Assembly (NCBI RefSeq): GCF_024166365.1 | Contig: NC_064820.1 | Coordinates: 144,170,001-144,234,000 of the forward strand | Length of the DNA stretch: 64,000 bases | DNA from: Elephas maximus indicus | Lineage: Eukaryota > Chordata > Mammalia > Proboscidea > Elephantidae | Direction: 5' to 3' | Shown here: in pieces, positions 44,856-55,477 of the stretch | How positions within the stretch are numbered: position 1 is the first letter of the stretch | Layout: each line of letters opens with the position of its first letter | Notes under the pieces: model-generated | The model's input: only the letters and a program-made list of their open reading frames with translations | Databases searched by the model: none | What the model was told of the DNA's origin: nothing | Position numbers and translations under genes: made by a program

Positions 44856-45570
44856 AAAAAAATTTTTTTATTGTGTTTTGGGTGAAGGGTTGCACAGCTA
44901 TTTAGGTTCCCATTCAACAACTTCTACACAAATTGTTCTATGACCTTGGTTAAATTTTTCACAAAGCATGGCCATTCACATTATTTCCATTCTGGTAGTT
45001 GTTTCCCTGCCCCCTTACCTTCTTTTCTTTGTTTCAAAGCAATTTTTGACCATTTGGTCTCATACAATTTTTTTAAAGGAGAACAGTACTTACTGGTGAT
45101 ATATATTGTTTTGTGAGCCAATGTGTTGTTTAGCTAAGAGGTGATCTCAGGAGTTTAGTTCTTTTTGATATTGTTGTTTTGTTTTAGAAATTTGGGTTCC
45201 TGTTCCACATTTTCCTCCCATTGTATCAGGATGCATCTATTGCGGCTATGATGAGTATGGTTGCTAGTGGCAGCCAGACACCATCTAGTTCTTTTGGTTT
45301 CAGGGTAGATGGGGCCATGATTCTATTCACTTTTCAGCTTCCTTTCATTTCCTGGTTTTATTATTCAAGGCATTCAAGAACTTGACCTTGTTTACCTTAT
45401 ACTGCTCTTAGGTTTTATCACTTCCCGTAGTCTTACTGTTCTAGTCTGTATTATTAGAAAGTTAGTCACGTTTGGCAGCCTTCAAAACGAATCTCAGGTT
45501 CTGAGTTTCTTGTGCAGCTTTATTTATTGTTTTGAAGTCTAATTGCAAACTTGGTATTAGTACAGGACCT
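44856..45570 (-). mobile_element. L1 3'UTR fragment
   Basis: Antisense L1 tail: TTTTATTGTGTTTTGGGTGAAGG, CCCATTCAACAACTTCTACACAAATTG, then CACCATCTAGTTCTTTTGG. It matches the sense L1 tail at 10440-10558 and, farther in, the 3'UTR of L1-B. No ORF2 part. Confidence 0.75.
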
Positions 45571-45580
45571 ACTACAGGAA

Positions 45581-45724
45581 GGGAGCCCTGGAGGTACAGC
45601 GGTTGTTAGTTCGAATCCACCAGCCGCTCCTAGGAAACCCTATGGGGCTGTTCTATTCTGTCCAATAGGGTCGCTATGAGTTGGAATCAACTCGACCACA
45701 ATGAGTTTGGCTTTTTTTTTTTTT
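45581..45724 (+). mobile_element. AfroSINE with a head deletion
   Basis: GGGAGCCCTGGAGGTACAGCGG then directly GTTAGTTCGAATCC: most of the region between A and B box is deleted. The body and tail are intact. ACTACAGG flanks both ends (45571-45578 and 45725-45732). Confidence 0.87.
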
Positions 45725-45864
45725 ACTACAGGGAGAGAAGAGACTACTCTGGACGTGTTTATGTGTGTGAGAGAGTAATAATGATTACTACCTTTCTGGG
45801 GGATGTGGAAATGGGACCCAAACAATCCTGAGAACAGCCTCATGAAAAAAGCGCCAGAAGTCAA

Positions 45865-46560
45865 TAGCAACGCGTAGAGAACCGCGTACGCTCATCAGCC
45901 TCCGGCCCCGCTGGGCTGCGCGGCCCCGCCCCCTCACGGCGCCACGACTCCGCCCCCTCTCTCTGTCCCAGCCGCGCCGCACGCAGGCGTGTCCTCCGCG
46001 GAGCTCGCGGCCCCGCCCCTACGTTCCGAATCGCCCCGCCCCAGCCGCCCCGCCCCGCCCCGCCCCGCCCCTAGGCGGTTGCTCGCGGCGGCCGCCGCCC
46101 TCCACCGGCCCAATGGTGCGGCTGCCGCGTCACTGATGTGGAGCGGTGCTTAGTCTTGTCCGGCCCACAGCCCGCAGCCCCATTACACCATTCGCCGCGG
46201 CAGCTGCTGCAGCCGCTGCAGCCTAAGCAGACTAGGAGGGCAGGAGACGGTGTGGTGGGGCGGAGCGAGCGGCGCGGCCGGATTCTTTCCTGTGGGGCGC
46301 GGGGTATGGAGGAGCTGTGCCACCGCAGGCGGAGAAGGGCGGCCCGGGCGGCGGCGGGGACGACGGCGTCCTTTTGAAGGGGGCGGCCCGAGCCCGAGCG
46401 GCCAGCGGCGGCAGGAGGACTAGCCTTCGGGCAGGTAGTGACGGCGGCGGCCCGCCCGAGCCCAGGCCGCGGCCTGAGGCGTTCGCGGGGAGGCCGGGGC
46501 GGGAAGGAAGGGCGCCCCTGGGAGCGGAAGGCGGGCTGCAGACTGGAAAGCGTAGACTTG
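45865..46560 (+). promoter_or_regulatory. FEM1C: CpG-island promoter of FEM1C
   Basis: A sharp change to very GC- and CpG-rich sequence in an otherwise AT-rich window. It contains an unbroken series of GC boxes (CCGCCCCGCCCCGCCCCGCC, 46040-46072), expected to bind Sp1-type factors, and a CCAAT box (46110-46114) about 30 bases before GTCACTGATGTGG. No TATA box is evident. It is free of transposons, unlike everything around it. Such promoters drive broadly expressed genes, in keeping with FEM1C. The transcription start cannot be fixed from sequence; around 46130-46200 is likely. Confidence 0.85.
46140..46434 (+). other. FEM1C: Probable FEM1C non-coding exon 1
   Basis: Leader sequence downstream of the CCAAT box. 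The 3' end is set at a donor-like CAG|GTAGTG; other donors in this GC-rich sequence are possible. Open frames here are by-products of GC richness and lack family resemblance. The exon is inferred because the coding exon begins with a good acceptor and therefore needs an upstream exon. Confidence 0.5.
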
Positions 46561-47266
46561 TCGGCCGGTCGGGAAGATTCGTGGTCTATCGGGGAGCTTG
46601 GGGAGGGACTGCCGTGGCTGCAGAAGGTGGAGGTGAAGGTTATGTAGGGGCAACTGCTTTGGGGATCCCAAGGATCCCTTGGGGGAGATCAAAATGGGGT
46701 GGGGGAAGTTAATGTCTAAAAGGCGGCCGGATTTCCTGAGAGTTTTAAAGGAAAGAGAACCTTTCGGGTGAGAGCTTTGGCGTTAGCTGGCTGAGGTTTG
46801 ATGTGTCTGGCCCTTTTGTTCCTTCTCGAAACCTATCCTGGCCACAATGAGGCCTTCCAGCCTCGCGCCCTTGGCCAGCTCTCCTCTGCAGATGCGAGAA
46901 AGCAAAACATTTCTGAACCCGCGCCGCGCCTCCTGCCTCTTTCGGTTGTACTCTCCTTGGGCATATGCAAAGCAAAACTAGAACAAAGCTTGACTGGTTG
47001 GAGCTGGAGGCGAGAAAACCAGTTGCCTGTAGTGTTTAAATTTTTCTTACACAGGGAAGAGACTGCGTCCCACCAAAACATTTGGGTCTCTGTGTGTACC
47101 CTTCTGTATTTTCCCTTCCCACCTTTCTTGGGGGGGCGTAGTAGTCCCTAAAGTGTGACCTCCCCCCGCCCCCTTCTCTCAGAAGTAGAAATTAAGAAAA
47201 CCTAAGCAGTGTTTTTACCTTTACCTATGGGAGATTCAAAACTAATTTTTTTTTTCCTTTTTCTAG
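46435..47266 (+). other. FEM1C: FEM1C intron 1 (inferred)
   Basis: Starts at the tentative donor and ends at a strong acceptor: a pyrimidine tract (TTTTTTTTTCCTTTTTCTAG) before 47267. No repeat is recognised in it. Confidence 0.5.
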
Positions 47267-47286
47267 TTTGGTGATCTGGTTGTCAG

Positions 47287-47358
47287 ATGTTGGAAGGCAA
47301 TAGGACAGAACATACATACTCTACGTGGTTTTATATCCTTTTTGGGTGCAGTCGTTAA
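47287..47358 (+). promoter_or_regulatory. Upstream ORF, 23 codons
   Basis: An ATG in the FEM1C leader opens a frame of 23 codons ending in TAA at 47356-47358, 102 bases before the main ATG. The start context is weak (C at -3, T at +4), so leaky scanning is expected. It could lower translation of FEM1C; the function is not shown. Confidence 0.55.
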
Positions 47359-47460
47359 CATTGAACTTTGGTTCCTGTAACTCTTGCCTGTGTCTCTAAG
47401 AGTTAAGCTGGAGCTTTGCTTTGAAGGATAAATAAAGCACAGCCTCTCAACTGGACATAA

Positions 47461-48004
47461 ATGGATCTAAAGACAGCAGTATTTAACGCAGCTCGGGATG
47501 GTAAACTCCGGCTTCTCACAAAGTTGTTGGCAAGCAAATCCAAAGAGGAGGTTTCCTCCCTGATCTCTGAGAAAACAAATGGGGCCACACCACTCTTGAT
47601 GGCAGCCAGGTATGGGCACCTTGACATGGTAGAGTTCCTCCTTGAGCAGTGCAGTGCCTCCATAGAAGTTGGGGGCTCCGTGAATTTTGACGGTGAAACC
47701 ATTGAGGGGGCTCCCCCTTTATGGGCTGCTTCTGCAGCAGGACATCTAAAGGTGGTCCAGTCTTTGTTAAATCATGGAGCATCTGTCAACAACACAACTT
47801 TAACCAATTCAACTCCTCTTCGAGCTGCCTGTTTCGATGGCCACCTGGAAATAGTGAAGTACCTTGTAGAACACAAAGCTGATTTGGAAGTCTCAAACCG
47901 ACATGGGCATACGTGCTTGATGATTTCATGTTACAAGGGACATAAAGAGATTGCTCAGTATTTACTTGAAAAGGGGGCAGATGTTAATAGAAAAAGTGTT
48001 AAAG
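47461..48004 (+). CDS. FEM1C: FEM1C, N-terminal 181 residues
   Basis: FEM1C is the substrate receptor of a CUL2-elongin ubiquitin ligase that recognises C-terminal degrons, notably those with arginine near the end. The encoded part starts MDLKTAVFNAARDGKLRLLT and, from memory, matches mammalian FEM1C (about 617 residues) almost exactly. The paralogues FEM1A and FEM1B start differently. Five ankyrin repeats are visible, at about 2-31, 40-70, 82-111, 115-144 and 148-177, each with a TPL/GH-type signature. Asp77 and Asp126, which line the degron pocket in the family, are both present. The ATG is chosen because an in-frame TAA immediately precedes it and G follows at +4. The remaining ankyrin, TPR-like and VHL-box parts must lie in a downstream exon outside the window. 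Confidence 0.96.
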
Positions 48005-48949
48005 GTGAGTTCCGCTTCTTCATTAAGTCTCTACTGCTTGTTTTCAGGAAGTTTGATACATAATATAAGCCAACATTGAGAAAGCCAATATTGACAAACC
48101 TGTTTTGATTAGGTATTCCTTCCAATATAATTTTGTTGAGTGTTTCTCTAATATTTGATAATACATTGAACAAGTGCCATTAAAAGATATCTGTTTCTAT
48201 GTTAAGCAGCATTTTCTCTTTTATTCGGAGTAACTTCAAGATCTGGGAAATGGGTTTCCCAAAGTTACAGAGCCTTGGAGTTAATCTGAGCCCTTAGCTT
48301 GTCTTCAGCCTACCTGGGAATATACTTAAATAAAATAATTTTTCTCAGCATTTTTTTTTTAAGAACAACCTTGGAGTAGAAGCTACTATATTTCATGAGT
48401 TATCCTAATGTTTGTCCTAAGTAGGAATTTCATTTGTTATTCTGTGGGGGATGGCTAGGCCAAACTGACCTGGAAACATTAATATAAATAGAAAAGAAGA
48501 AAATTTGTTTCTTTATTCCATAGTTATTGTGTGGTCAGTAGAAAATCCCTTTATAAAGAACATGTATTAAATATAGCAAGAAAGAAAACAGATTTTTAAA
48601 ACAGCTTCAGTACTGAGATAGCAAAACAAAGACTAGGTTAACAAATATGGATTTGTTGGCTAGCAACAATATAAACATCTTTGTCCAGAAAAAGAGCTCA
48701 GGTTTAAGATTGTGTGTAATTTTCATTGATTATAATAAACTAAAAGCAGCAAATGATTAAAGAATTTTTTAGAACTTGTAAAAGCAGTTGTTTTGAGAGC
48801 ATAATTTTTGACACTTGGAAAGCTTATTTTCCTTTGACAAATTCATTTATACAGCAGAAGATAAATTCATTTGCTAATTTTACAAAACTCTTAAAATTTA
48901 AAGTAGTATACAAAAACTCAAACAGCACAAATTGGTTTATTTATAGTAT

Positions 48950-49500
48950 TTACAGTGAGAAGCAAGTCATAATACTCTTGATTTCTAGACCTCAAGCCCA
49001 CTGGCAACTACTATTTACAGATGTTTGTGTATCCTTCCAGAGATAGCCTATGCGAATACAAGCATGCATGTCTGTGTATCTCCCCCTCTTCCTCCCCCCC
49101 CCCCACTGTTGGGGTGATACATACCATTCTGTGTCTTTATTTTTTTTAACCTTTATTTACCTTGGATGTCATTCAGCACCAACACCTGTAACTAGCTCAT
49201 TCTGTTTAATGGCTGCATAGTATTTCATTATATGAATGTACATGATATGAGACATGATTTGTCTAGTCCCTATTAATGGACATTTAGGTCACATCAGTAC
49301 TTTGCTAATACAATGTCACTGTGAATATTCTTGAACAAAAATGTGTCTTTGCACATAGCTGTAGTATAATACCTAGAAATGGGATTGGTGACTCAAAATG
49401 AGTATGCATTTATAATTGTGATAGTGTCTGATTGCCTTTCTGAGAGGTTAAACCACCCAATCATGGGTACTGTATAGTTACTGAACATATTTACTGAAAA
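48950..49500 (-). mobile_element. Old L1 fragment (L1M/HAL1-like)
   Basis: TATCCTTCCAGAGATAGCCTATGCG, TTTAATGGCTGCATAGTATTTC, TGGACATTTAGGTCACATCAG and AAATGGGATTGGTGACTCA are the antisense 3' region of an old L1. A run of C occurs near 49090-49105. Confidence 0.65.
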
Positions 49501-49519
49501 TCGTATATATATATTTTTA

Positions 49520-49900
49520 AAAGGTTTGTTTTTAAAATGATACAAGCTCATGATTTTCTGTAAAATTTTGCCAAAGGAAGTGTAAAATCTCATAAAACCC
49601 CATCACTCAGAGATAATTCTTCCAAAGACATTTTTGAATTTTGCATACAGATAATATGTATCAATTTTATTTTATATATTATTCTATAACCTACTTTTTA
49701 AGGTTAACAAATGTTATCTTTAATGTCACTAATTATACCTCTTTAATTTCAATAGCTGCATGTTCTTCAATTGATGAGTTTTATGTTGCTTCTGGCTTTT
49801 CAGTATGATAAAAAGTATCTCTGTAAACATTGTTTCTTATATATGTTTTGTTTGTTTCCAGTTATCTTCAGAGATAAATTGGTGAAAGGACAGCATGGCT
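49520..49900 (-). mobile_element. Possible old L1-like fragment
   Basis: Phrases such as TAACCTACTTTTTAAGGTTAAC and CAATAGCTGCATGTTCTTC look like another decayed antisense LINE segment next to the previous one. The assignment is uncertain. Confidence 0.35.
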
Positions 49901-50209
49901 TTTAAAATTTTTTTTTAAACAATCACCATTCTCTTGAAGAATGTTCATTTTAAGAGTGAACAAATTGTAGCTAAATTGACCATGTTAATAATTGGGTATG
50001 CTTTGAAATCATAACTAGAAGAAATAAGAGAAGGATTAAAAAGTATGGCTGCTTGTTTAGGTTTGTCGGATTTTTTTTTTTTTTTTTTTTACATTCATTG
50101 GGCTAATGATGTACAGATTGTTGATAAACTCATATGTTTAAGTCAAGTTGAGGTATATTCTAAATTCTTATGTCATTGTAGAGATGAGTACTGGTATGTA
50201 TTTCAAAGT

Positions 50210-50381
50210 CGGAAACCCTGGTGGCATAGTGGTTAAGTGCTATGGCTGCTAACCAAAGGGTCGGCAGTTCGAATCCGCCAGGCGCTACTTGGAAGCTCTA
50301 TGGGGCAGTTCTACTCTGTCCTATAGGGACGCTATGAGTCGGAATCGACTCGACAGCACTGGGTTTGGTTTTTTGGTTTTT
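50210..50381 (+). mobile_element. Young AfroSINE, short form
   Basis: The best-preserved copy in the window: GGAAACCCTGGTGGCATAGTGG, intact A box and B box (CAGTTCGAATCC), CTATGGGGCAGTTCTACTCTG, GCTATGAGTCGGAATCGACTC and GGTTTGGTTTTTTGG. The flanks share TATTTCAAAGT exactly (50199-50209 and 50382-50392). Low divergence and a perfect duplication mark it as one of the youngest insertions here. Confidence 0.95.
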
Positions 50382-50750
50382 TATTTCAAAGTTGCTTTAT
50401 ATACTTTTGGAGATACAGTATATTAGAGAACTATACTGTCAATAGTTCATATTTTTGTCAGCACTTTTTCTGATAAAATGTGAGCAGTACTTAACTTGAT
50501 TACCTTTGAGCTATTTCAGCAGAATGTTCCCTTTATCACTATCATCTCATAACCTTGTATGTGAGGGTGTGATGCTCCTTGTTTCAGCCAAGTGGTTTGC
50601 TGATTCTGTCATTTTTTTTTTCCAGTATCAATATTTAATATTTATGCCTTAAAAAAAAACATGTAACATGAAATAACAATTTCATACCAAAAATTGTTTC
50701 CAGGTAGCCTCAATTTGATATATATGTGTATAGTATCTTTATCTTTCATA

Positions 50751-50918
50751 GACCTCTGGTGGTACAGTGGTTAAGAGCTTGGCTGCTAACCAAAAGGTTG
50801 GCAGTTCGAATCCACCAGCCACTCCTTGGAAACCGTATGGGGCAGTTCTACTCTGTCCTTACAGGGTCGCTCTGAGTCGGAATCAACTTGATGGCAGCGA
50901 GTTTCTTTTTTGGTTAGT
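50751..50918 (+). mobile_element. AfroSINE, short form
   Basis: GACCTCTGGTGGTACAGTGG head, intact B box CAGTTCGAATCC, GGGGCAGTTCTACTCTGTCC and tail GAGTCGGAATCAACTTGATGG. Complete; the flanking duplication is unclear. Confidence 0.9.
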
Positions 50919-51311
50919 GCCTTTTAATTTCGACAGTGATTCTTAATGAATATGGGGGAAGATTAAGGTACACATGCACTGTTCCTCCCCACTGATCCTG
51001 AAGCTTCCAATCTTTGGTATTTATTCTCTCAACTGACTCTTTGGATTCTTTATGGGCTATCAGGTAATAAAAAAGCAGGAACCAGTTAAAACAGTTGGGG
51101 ACACTGGAGAAAGATCTGATACAGCAGCAAGACAGGATTTTTTTCCACGCTTTCCCCCCATCCAAGAAGTAGAAAAGACTGGAAAAAACCAGGGATAAAA
51201 TGGAATAATTTCTTAAGAAAATATTATATGTCATTCATTGGAAATTGTTCTGAAGGAGGATAATATCAGGAGATTGTGCGTGGTCTTAATAAAATGCATA
51301 TGATTTGTACA

Positions 51312-51394
51312 TTCCATTACGTTTTAACAGGCTGTGGCATTTCAATATATTGTTTAACTTCTTTCCATTACTTTTTAACAGGCTGTGGCATTTT
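51312..51394. repeat. Short tandem duplication
   Basis: TTCCATTACGTTTTAACAGG followed by CTGTGGCATTT recurs 51 bases later as TTCCATTACTTTTTAACAGG plus CTGTGGCATTT, with one mismatch in 31. Confidence 0.85.
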
Positions 51395-51424
51395 GAACAT
51401 GTTTTAACCTAAGGTGGAATTCAT

Positions 51425-51620
51425 TCATTAACTGAGAGAGCATTTATTGAGTCCCTCAGTGTGCCAGGCTGTTAGACTTAGGATATACAAAGATGAGTAA
51501 GACAAGATATCCAGTCCTTGATTCCCTGCTCTTGAGGAGCTAATGTTTGATCGAAGAGACAGGTTCATAAGCAGATACTTAAACCACCATATGGTAAGTG
51601 CAACAGTAGTATTTTCTTCT
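51425..51620. mobile_element. Ancient dispersed repeat, unnamed
   Basis: CATTTATTGAGTCCCTCAGTGTGCCAGG...GGATATACAAAGATGAG...CTTGAGGAGCTAATG is a familiar pattern of an old mammalian repeat; the family name is uncertain. A continuation seems present at 52205-52620. Confidence 0.5.
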
Positions 51621-52204
51621 GTTAGATACTTGGAAATACTTTATCTCCAGTCAGCTCATTACACAAAGGGTCAGTAAGTTTCTTCTTTTCCCACAGCATT
51701 CAAAAAAGGGAGAGAAAACTTTGAGCTACTTGGGAATTCTTCTCTAGTTTAACAGTCACAGTAATTGATTTTTGAGGCAGGAGTTGGTTCCTATTTAAAA
51801 CTATAGACCCCAAATCAGAAGTGATTAGTGAAGCCCTTCTCAGAGCTATCACATGGATCTCAAGCACTTCGTTGTTAGTCATCTTTGGCTTTAAATTAAA
51901 ATACATAGAAAACTTATCCCAATGTTCAACTTCCTCCCCTTCTTTTTTTGGACTCAGAATAGGACTTTACAGATCTCTAATGAAATTACTTAAGCCTTCA
52001 ATTCTGCTTTTACATCCAAAGTCTTCCAGGATTTAAGGAGATAAAATGCTTCATTCAGTACTACAGATGAATGCTTCAGTATTATAGACCAACTCAGCCC
52101 TGTGTTGGGATTGGGAGACTGGCCCAGAGGACACTCTGACTCTGTTCACCCTCTTTGGTCTATTACCTTAGATATCAAAGGTAATTAAATAAATTGGTAA
52201 TAAG

Positions 52205-52620
52205 ATATTTTTCTGTAGGGAAGGCATTGTGTTGGACATTGTTGATACCATGAGAAGATACTGGATATCACATTTATTAACTGCTAAAGGAATAGCTACA
52301 GGATTTTAGAGGCAAAGTGTATGCTGACCAGGAATGCTTCATGGAGAAAGTAGAACTTGAGCTGGGCCTTTAAATGATTGTTGGGGTTCAGATCTACAGA
52401 AGAAATTTGGTAGTTTTCCAGGCTTAGGAAATGGCATGCGGGAAGGCACATAGTGAGAAATATACTTGGAATTGGAAAAATTACAAATATGCAGAATTAG
52501 AAAATAGGCGTATTTGGACCAAAGGGGACTCAGGGCTAAGATTATAAAGAACATTAGATTCCAGGTAAAGGAGTTTAATTTTATTTTTTATGCAGTGGTG
52601 AGCCAGTGAAATTTTTTCTG
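52205..52620. mobile_element. Ancient dispersed repeat, continued
   Basis: AACTTGAGCTGGGCCTTTAAATG, AGGAAATGGCATGCGGGAAGGC and GTGGTGAGCCAGTGAAATTTT are parts of the same kind of old mammalian repeat. Diverged. Confidence 0.45.
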
Positions 52621-52669
52621 CAGAAGAATAATTGGGATTTTTTTTTTAGAGAAACCCATGTAACTGTAT

Positions 52670-52790
52670 TCTGTTCCATTGTGAGCTCTTTGAGGCTAGA
52701 GACTGGTGTTTGTATTCCGTGCAGTGGGAAGAGTGTCTGGCTCATACCGGGCATTTGGTAAATGAGCTTGTTAAATGAATGTGTTGAATT
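52670..52790 (+). mobile_element. L2 3'-end fragment
   Basis: TGAGCTCTTTGAGGCTAGAGAC...GTGTCTGGCTCATACCGGGCATTTGG...TTAAATGAATG is the L2 3' end. Confidence 0.72.
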
Positions 52791-53699
52791 TAAGAGGAAA
52801 GATCATAAGCTCTTTGATGGCAAGAAATATGTCTTATAGTCCTTTCTGTAAGGAAATAAATAATACATGAAGACTTAAAGTAACAAAATAAGAATTGTAA
52901 AAAATGAGCCATGCAGATAGACTTCAGAAAAGGGAGAAATCCATATAGACACGTGACAGATATAACTTGTATTGAAAGGGCTTGAGGGAGAGCTAGTTCA
53001 AGCAGTTTATTTACTTTTTTATTTTGGAAATTTTCTAACTTGTACAAAAGTGTAGAGAAGAATACATTGAACAACTGTGTACACAACACTTTGCTTCAAC
53101 AGTTACCCACATTTGCCAAAGATTTTTTTAATGTATTTCTCTTGTCCCCACTTTCATTTTCTGAAGTAGTTTAAAGCAAACTATTTCTCTTTCATAGGAA
53201 AGGCATTTTCAGTTACAGGTATAGTCTAGCAAGGAAATGTTTTAAAAGAAAATCCTATTTTTTTTTTCTCGTTATAAATGCAGAAGAATCTCAAAAAAGA
53301 AAATTGCCCTAATGAATTAAGAACTTTTGGTGTGCAGATCGTGACTGTTGTCACGGTAGATGGGTTATTTCAGTGTATTATCTGAGAATTGGAAGCTCAA
53401 GTTCTCTTTTTTCTTCTTGACTTTGAAAACTGCTCTCAGCTCTTAGTTACCTGAACATACCTATTTGCAGAGAAGAGTAAAAGGGGGGAGAGGAGAGGTT
53501 TAAGATTTGTTTCTACTCCATAACATCTGCATTTAGTTTAATAATAATAATGTTAAAATGACTTAATGTTTAAGTTCATTAATATTGATGACATAATAAC
53601 AAGTCATCAAGTTGTTCCTGCACAATGTCCCATGATTATTCTTTTGCCTCTTGTATCATCTGGCTAGAGCTTCAAAACGGTTCATTAGGGTTTGAACCT

Positions 53700-53945
53700 C
53701 TGCCGAGAAATTTGCATTTCTAACAAGTTCCCAGCCAATGCTAATGTTCCACCCGCCATGTACCCAATCAGAATCTGCATTTTAACAAGATTCCCAGGTG
53801 ATTTTAATGATTCCACTCCAGACATACTGAATCAGAATCTGCATTTTAACAAGATCCCCAGGTAGAACGTGTTATGAATGCAAATTCTTCAGCAGGAGTT
53901 TGAGCCAGAATGAATCTGTTTCAAAGCCCTGCTTCTGGCATACTC
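53700..53945. mobile_element. MER5-type element with an internal duplication
   Basis: AAATTTGCATTTCTAACAAGTTCCCAG and ATACTGAATCAGAATCTGC are MER5A phrases. AATCAGAATCTGCATTTTAACAAGA occurs exactly twice, at 53766-53790 and 53830-53854, so part of the element has been tandemly duplicated (period 64). Confidence 0.68.
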
Positions 53946-54994
53946 CTCTATACCCTCAGGGAGACTTTGCCTTAGTTGGAGAAGTTAAACTGTAGATGTG
54001 TGTGAATTGAGTTCAGTAGGGAAATATCCAGGTGGCTCTCCATCCCTGGAGATTGGGTTTTGGATTGTAAATCCTCACTCACAGAACAGAATTAAGGTTA
54101 GTGAGAATGAGTAGATCCTGAACTCTACTGCTATTTCATAGTTGATGGTGGCAGCAATATGAACTTAAGGCCGAGGTTATGTTATACTTATTGGCATATG
54201 GATGTTTGTGGTCCCTCACTAAATCCACCTTTATTAAATTTTAGTAGATTGATTAATTCATTTGTTTAAAATAAAATTCAGGAAGCTCTTGACAGTCTAG
54301 AGATTTGTGCTATTGAGATACCTGGAATATATGTGATGGACAGTGGAAGTGGAATAGGTGGGGAGAGGCCTGGATAAAGAAGTCACATGGATGCAAATCT
54401 GACCAGAACATCTCTCTCTTCCTCTTTTTTCCCTACCTGTGGGAAGGGGTGCAGTTGAATAGGGTATCTGTGAACTAGAATGACTAGGAAAGGGAATTGG
54501 AATGAAGTCTGAATTGTAATGTTGACATTTTCAGGGCTTAGATGAACTTTTTACACGTATTAGTTGTTTGGAGTCCTGATCCCTTAGCTCAGGTACTCTT
54601 AGCCATGAAAAATCTAGTTGACATCAAGACCTATTTCAAAGGCCCCCCGGATGTCATAAGAATATGTCTTTCCTCTGTGGATGGAGATTTTTTTTTTTAG
54701 CATTTAACTTTGTCATGAGCTCAAGGACCTGTGTTGTTAAGTTTCTGTATGCTTCAGGCTCACTGCCTTACACAAAGAATGAATGAAGAGAGAGCATATG
54801 GTAGCCTTGGCACAGTTTGTCTTTGATTCTTTATCTGATTCCTTTTTGTGAACTTCTGTCCTCGAGTATCTTTTATGATAGACTACCAAGCAAAGGAAAA
54901 AAAAATCTGAGCAGGTGAACCATCTAGTGTTTCTTTGATATCCTTAATTGATTGTTTCTCCCTATCCCATTTTACCCCCTCCCTCTGTGTATAA

Positions 54995-55187
54995 CCAGTT
55001 GCTATAGAATTGATTCCGTCTGATGTGTATTAGAATAGAACTGTGCTCCACAGGATTCTCAGTGACTTTTTTTCAGAAGTAGATTGCCAGGCCTTTATTC
55101 TGAGGTGCCTCTGAAGGGACTGGAACCTCCAACTTTTCAGTTAGCAGTGTAGTGCATTAACTGTTTGCACCACCCAGGGACTCCCCC
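54995..55187 (-). mobile_element. AfroSINE, second subfamily
   Basis: Antisense: CCAGTTGCTATAGAATTGATTCCG, GTGCTCCACAGGATTCTCAG, GCCAGGCCTTTATTCTGAGG and the head CACCACCCAGGGACTCC. Complete. Confidence 0.87.
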
Positions 55188-55477
55188 TCAACACATACCA
55201 ATTAATTATTCAGTGAATAAAATTCTTGGAATTAGCATTTTTATGCAGTGAACTGCTCCTCTTTCCCATCCTTAGAAGTGGATGTTTTCTAGACCTTATT
55301 CAGGCCCAGCTATAAGGTTGGGGGAGAATAGGATGGTGCCAAGCTGAGGGGGAAAGATAGGAATTATTTTCATACATTTCTAGGCAAACCTATTACAATA
55401 AAAGATCCTTTAATTGTTACTTGTATAAGTTAAAACTTACACTTTTATCAAAAACTCAAGTACTTTGATTTTAATTG

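Larger units (their letters stand above)
47267..48004 (+). other. FEM1C: FEM1C exon 2 (first coding exon)
   Basis: Bounded by the acceptor TTTTTCTAG on the left and by a consensus donor AAAG|GTGAGT on the right. It holds 194 bases of 5'UTR and 544 bases of coding sequence, leaving phase 1 at the donor (first base of the Gly182 codon). Confidence 0.92.

Noticed and set aside
1..45800. A CRISPR array, operon or other prokaryote-type system
   Set aside because: The sequence is vertebrate nuclear DNA. Repeats are dispersed retroelements without regular spacing, and no prokaryotic coding pattern exists.
46138..46712. Open frames across the FEM1C CpG island on both strands
   Set aside because: Low stop frequency is expected in such GC-rich DNA. 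The proteins are Gly/Arg/Pro-rich without domains, and the region is promoter and leader.
48005..48063. Continuation of the FEM1C frame beyond codon 181
   Set aside because: A consensus GTGAGT donor lies at this point, and the residues after it do not match the family. They are intron read-through.
50215..50290. tRNA-like sequence
   Set aside because: It is the tRNA-derived head of an AfroSINE with body and tail attached, not a tRNA gene.
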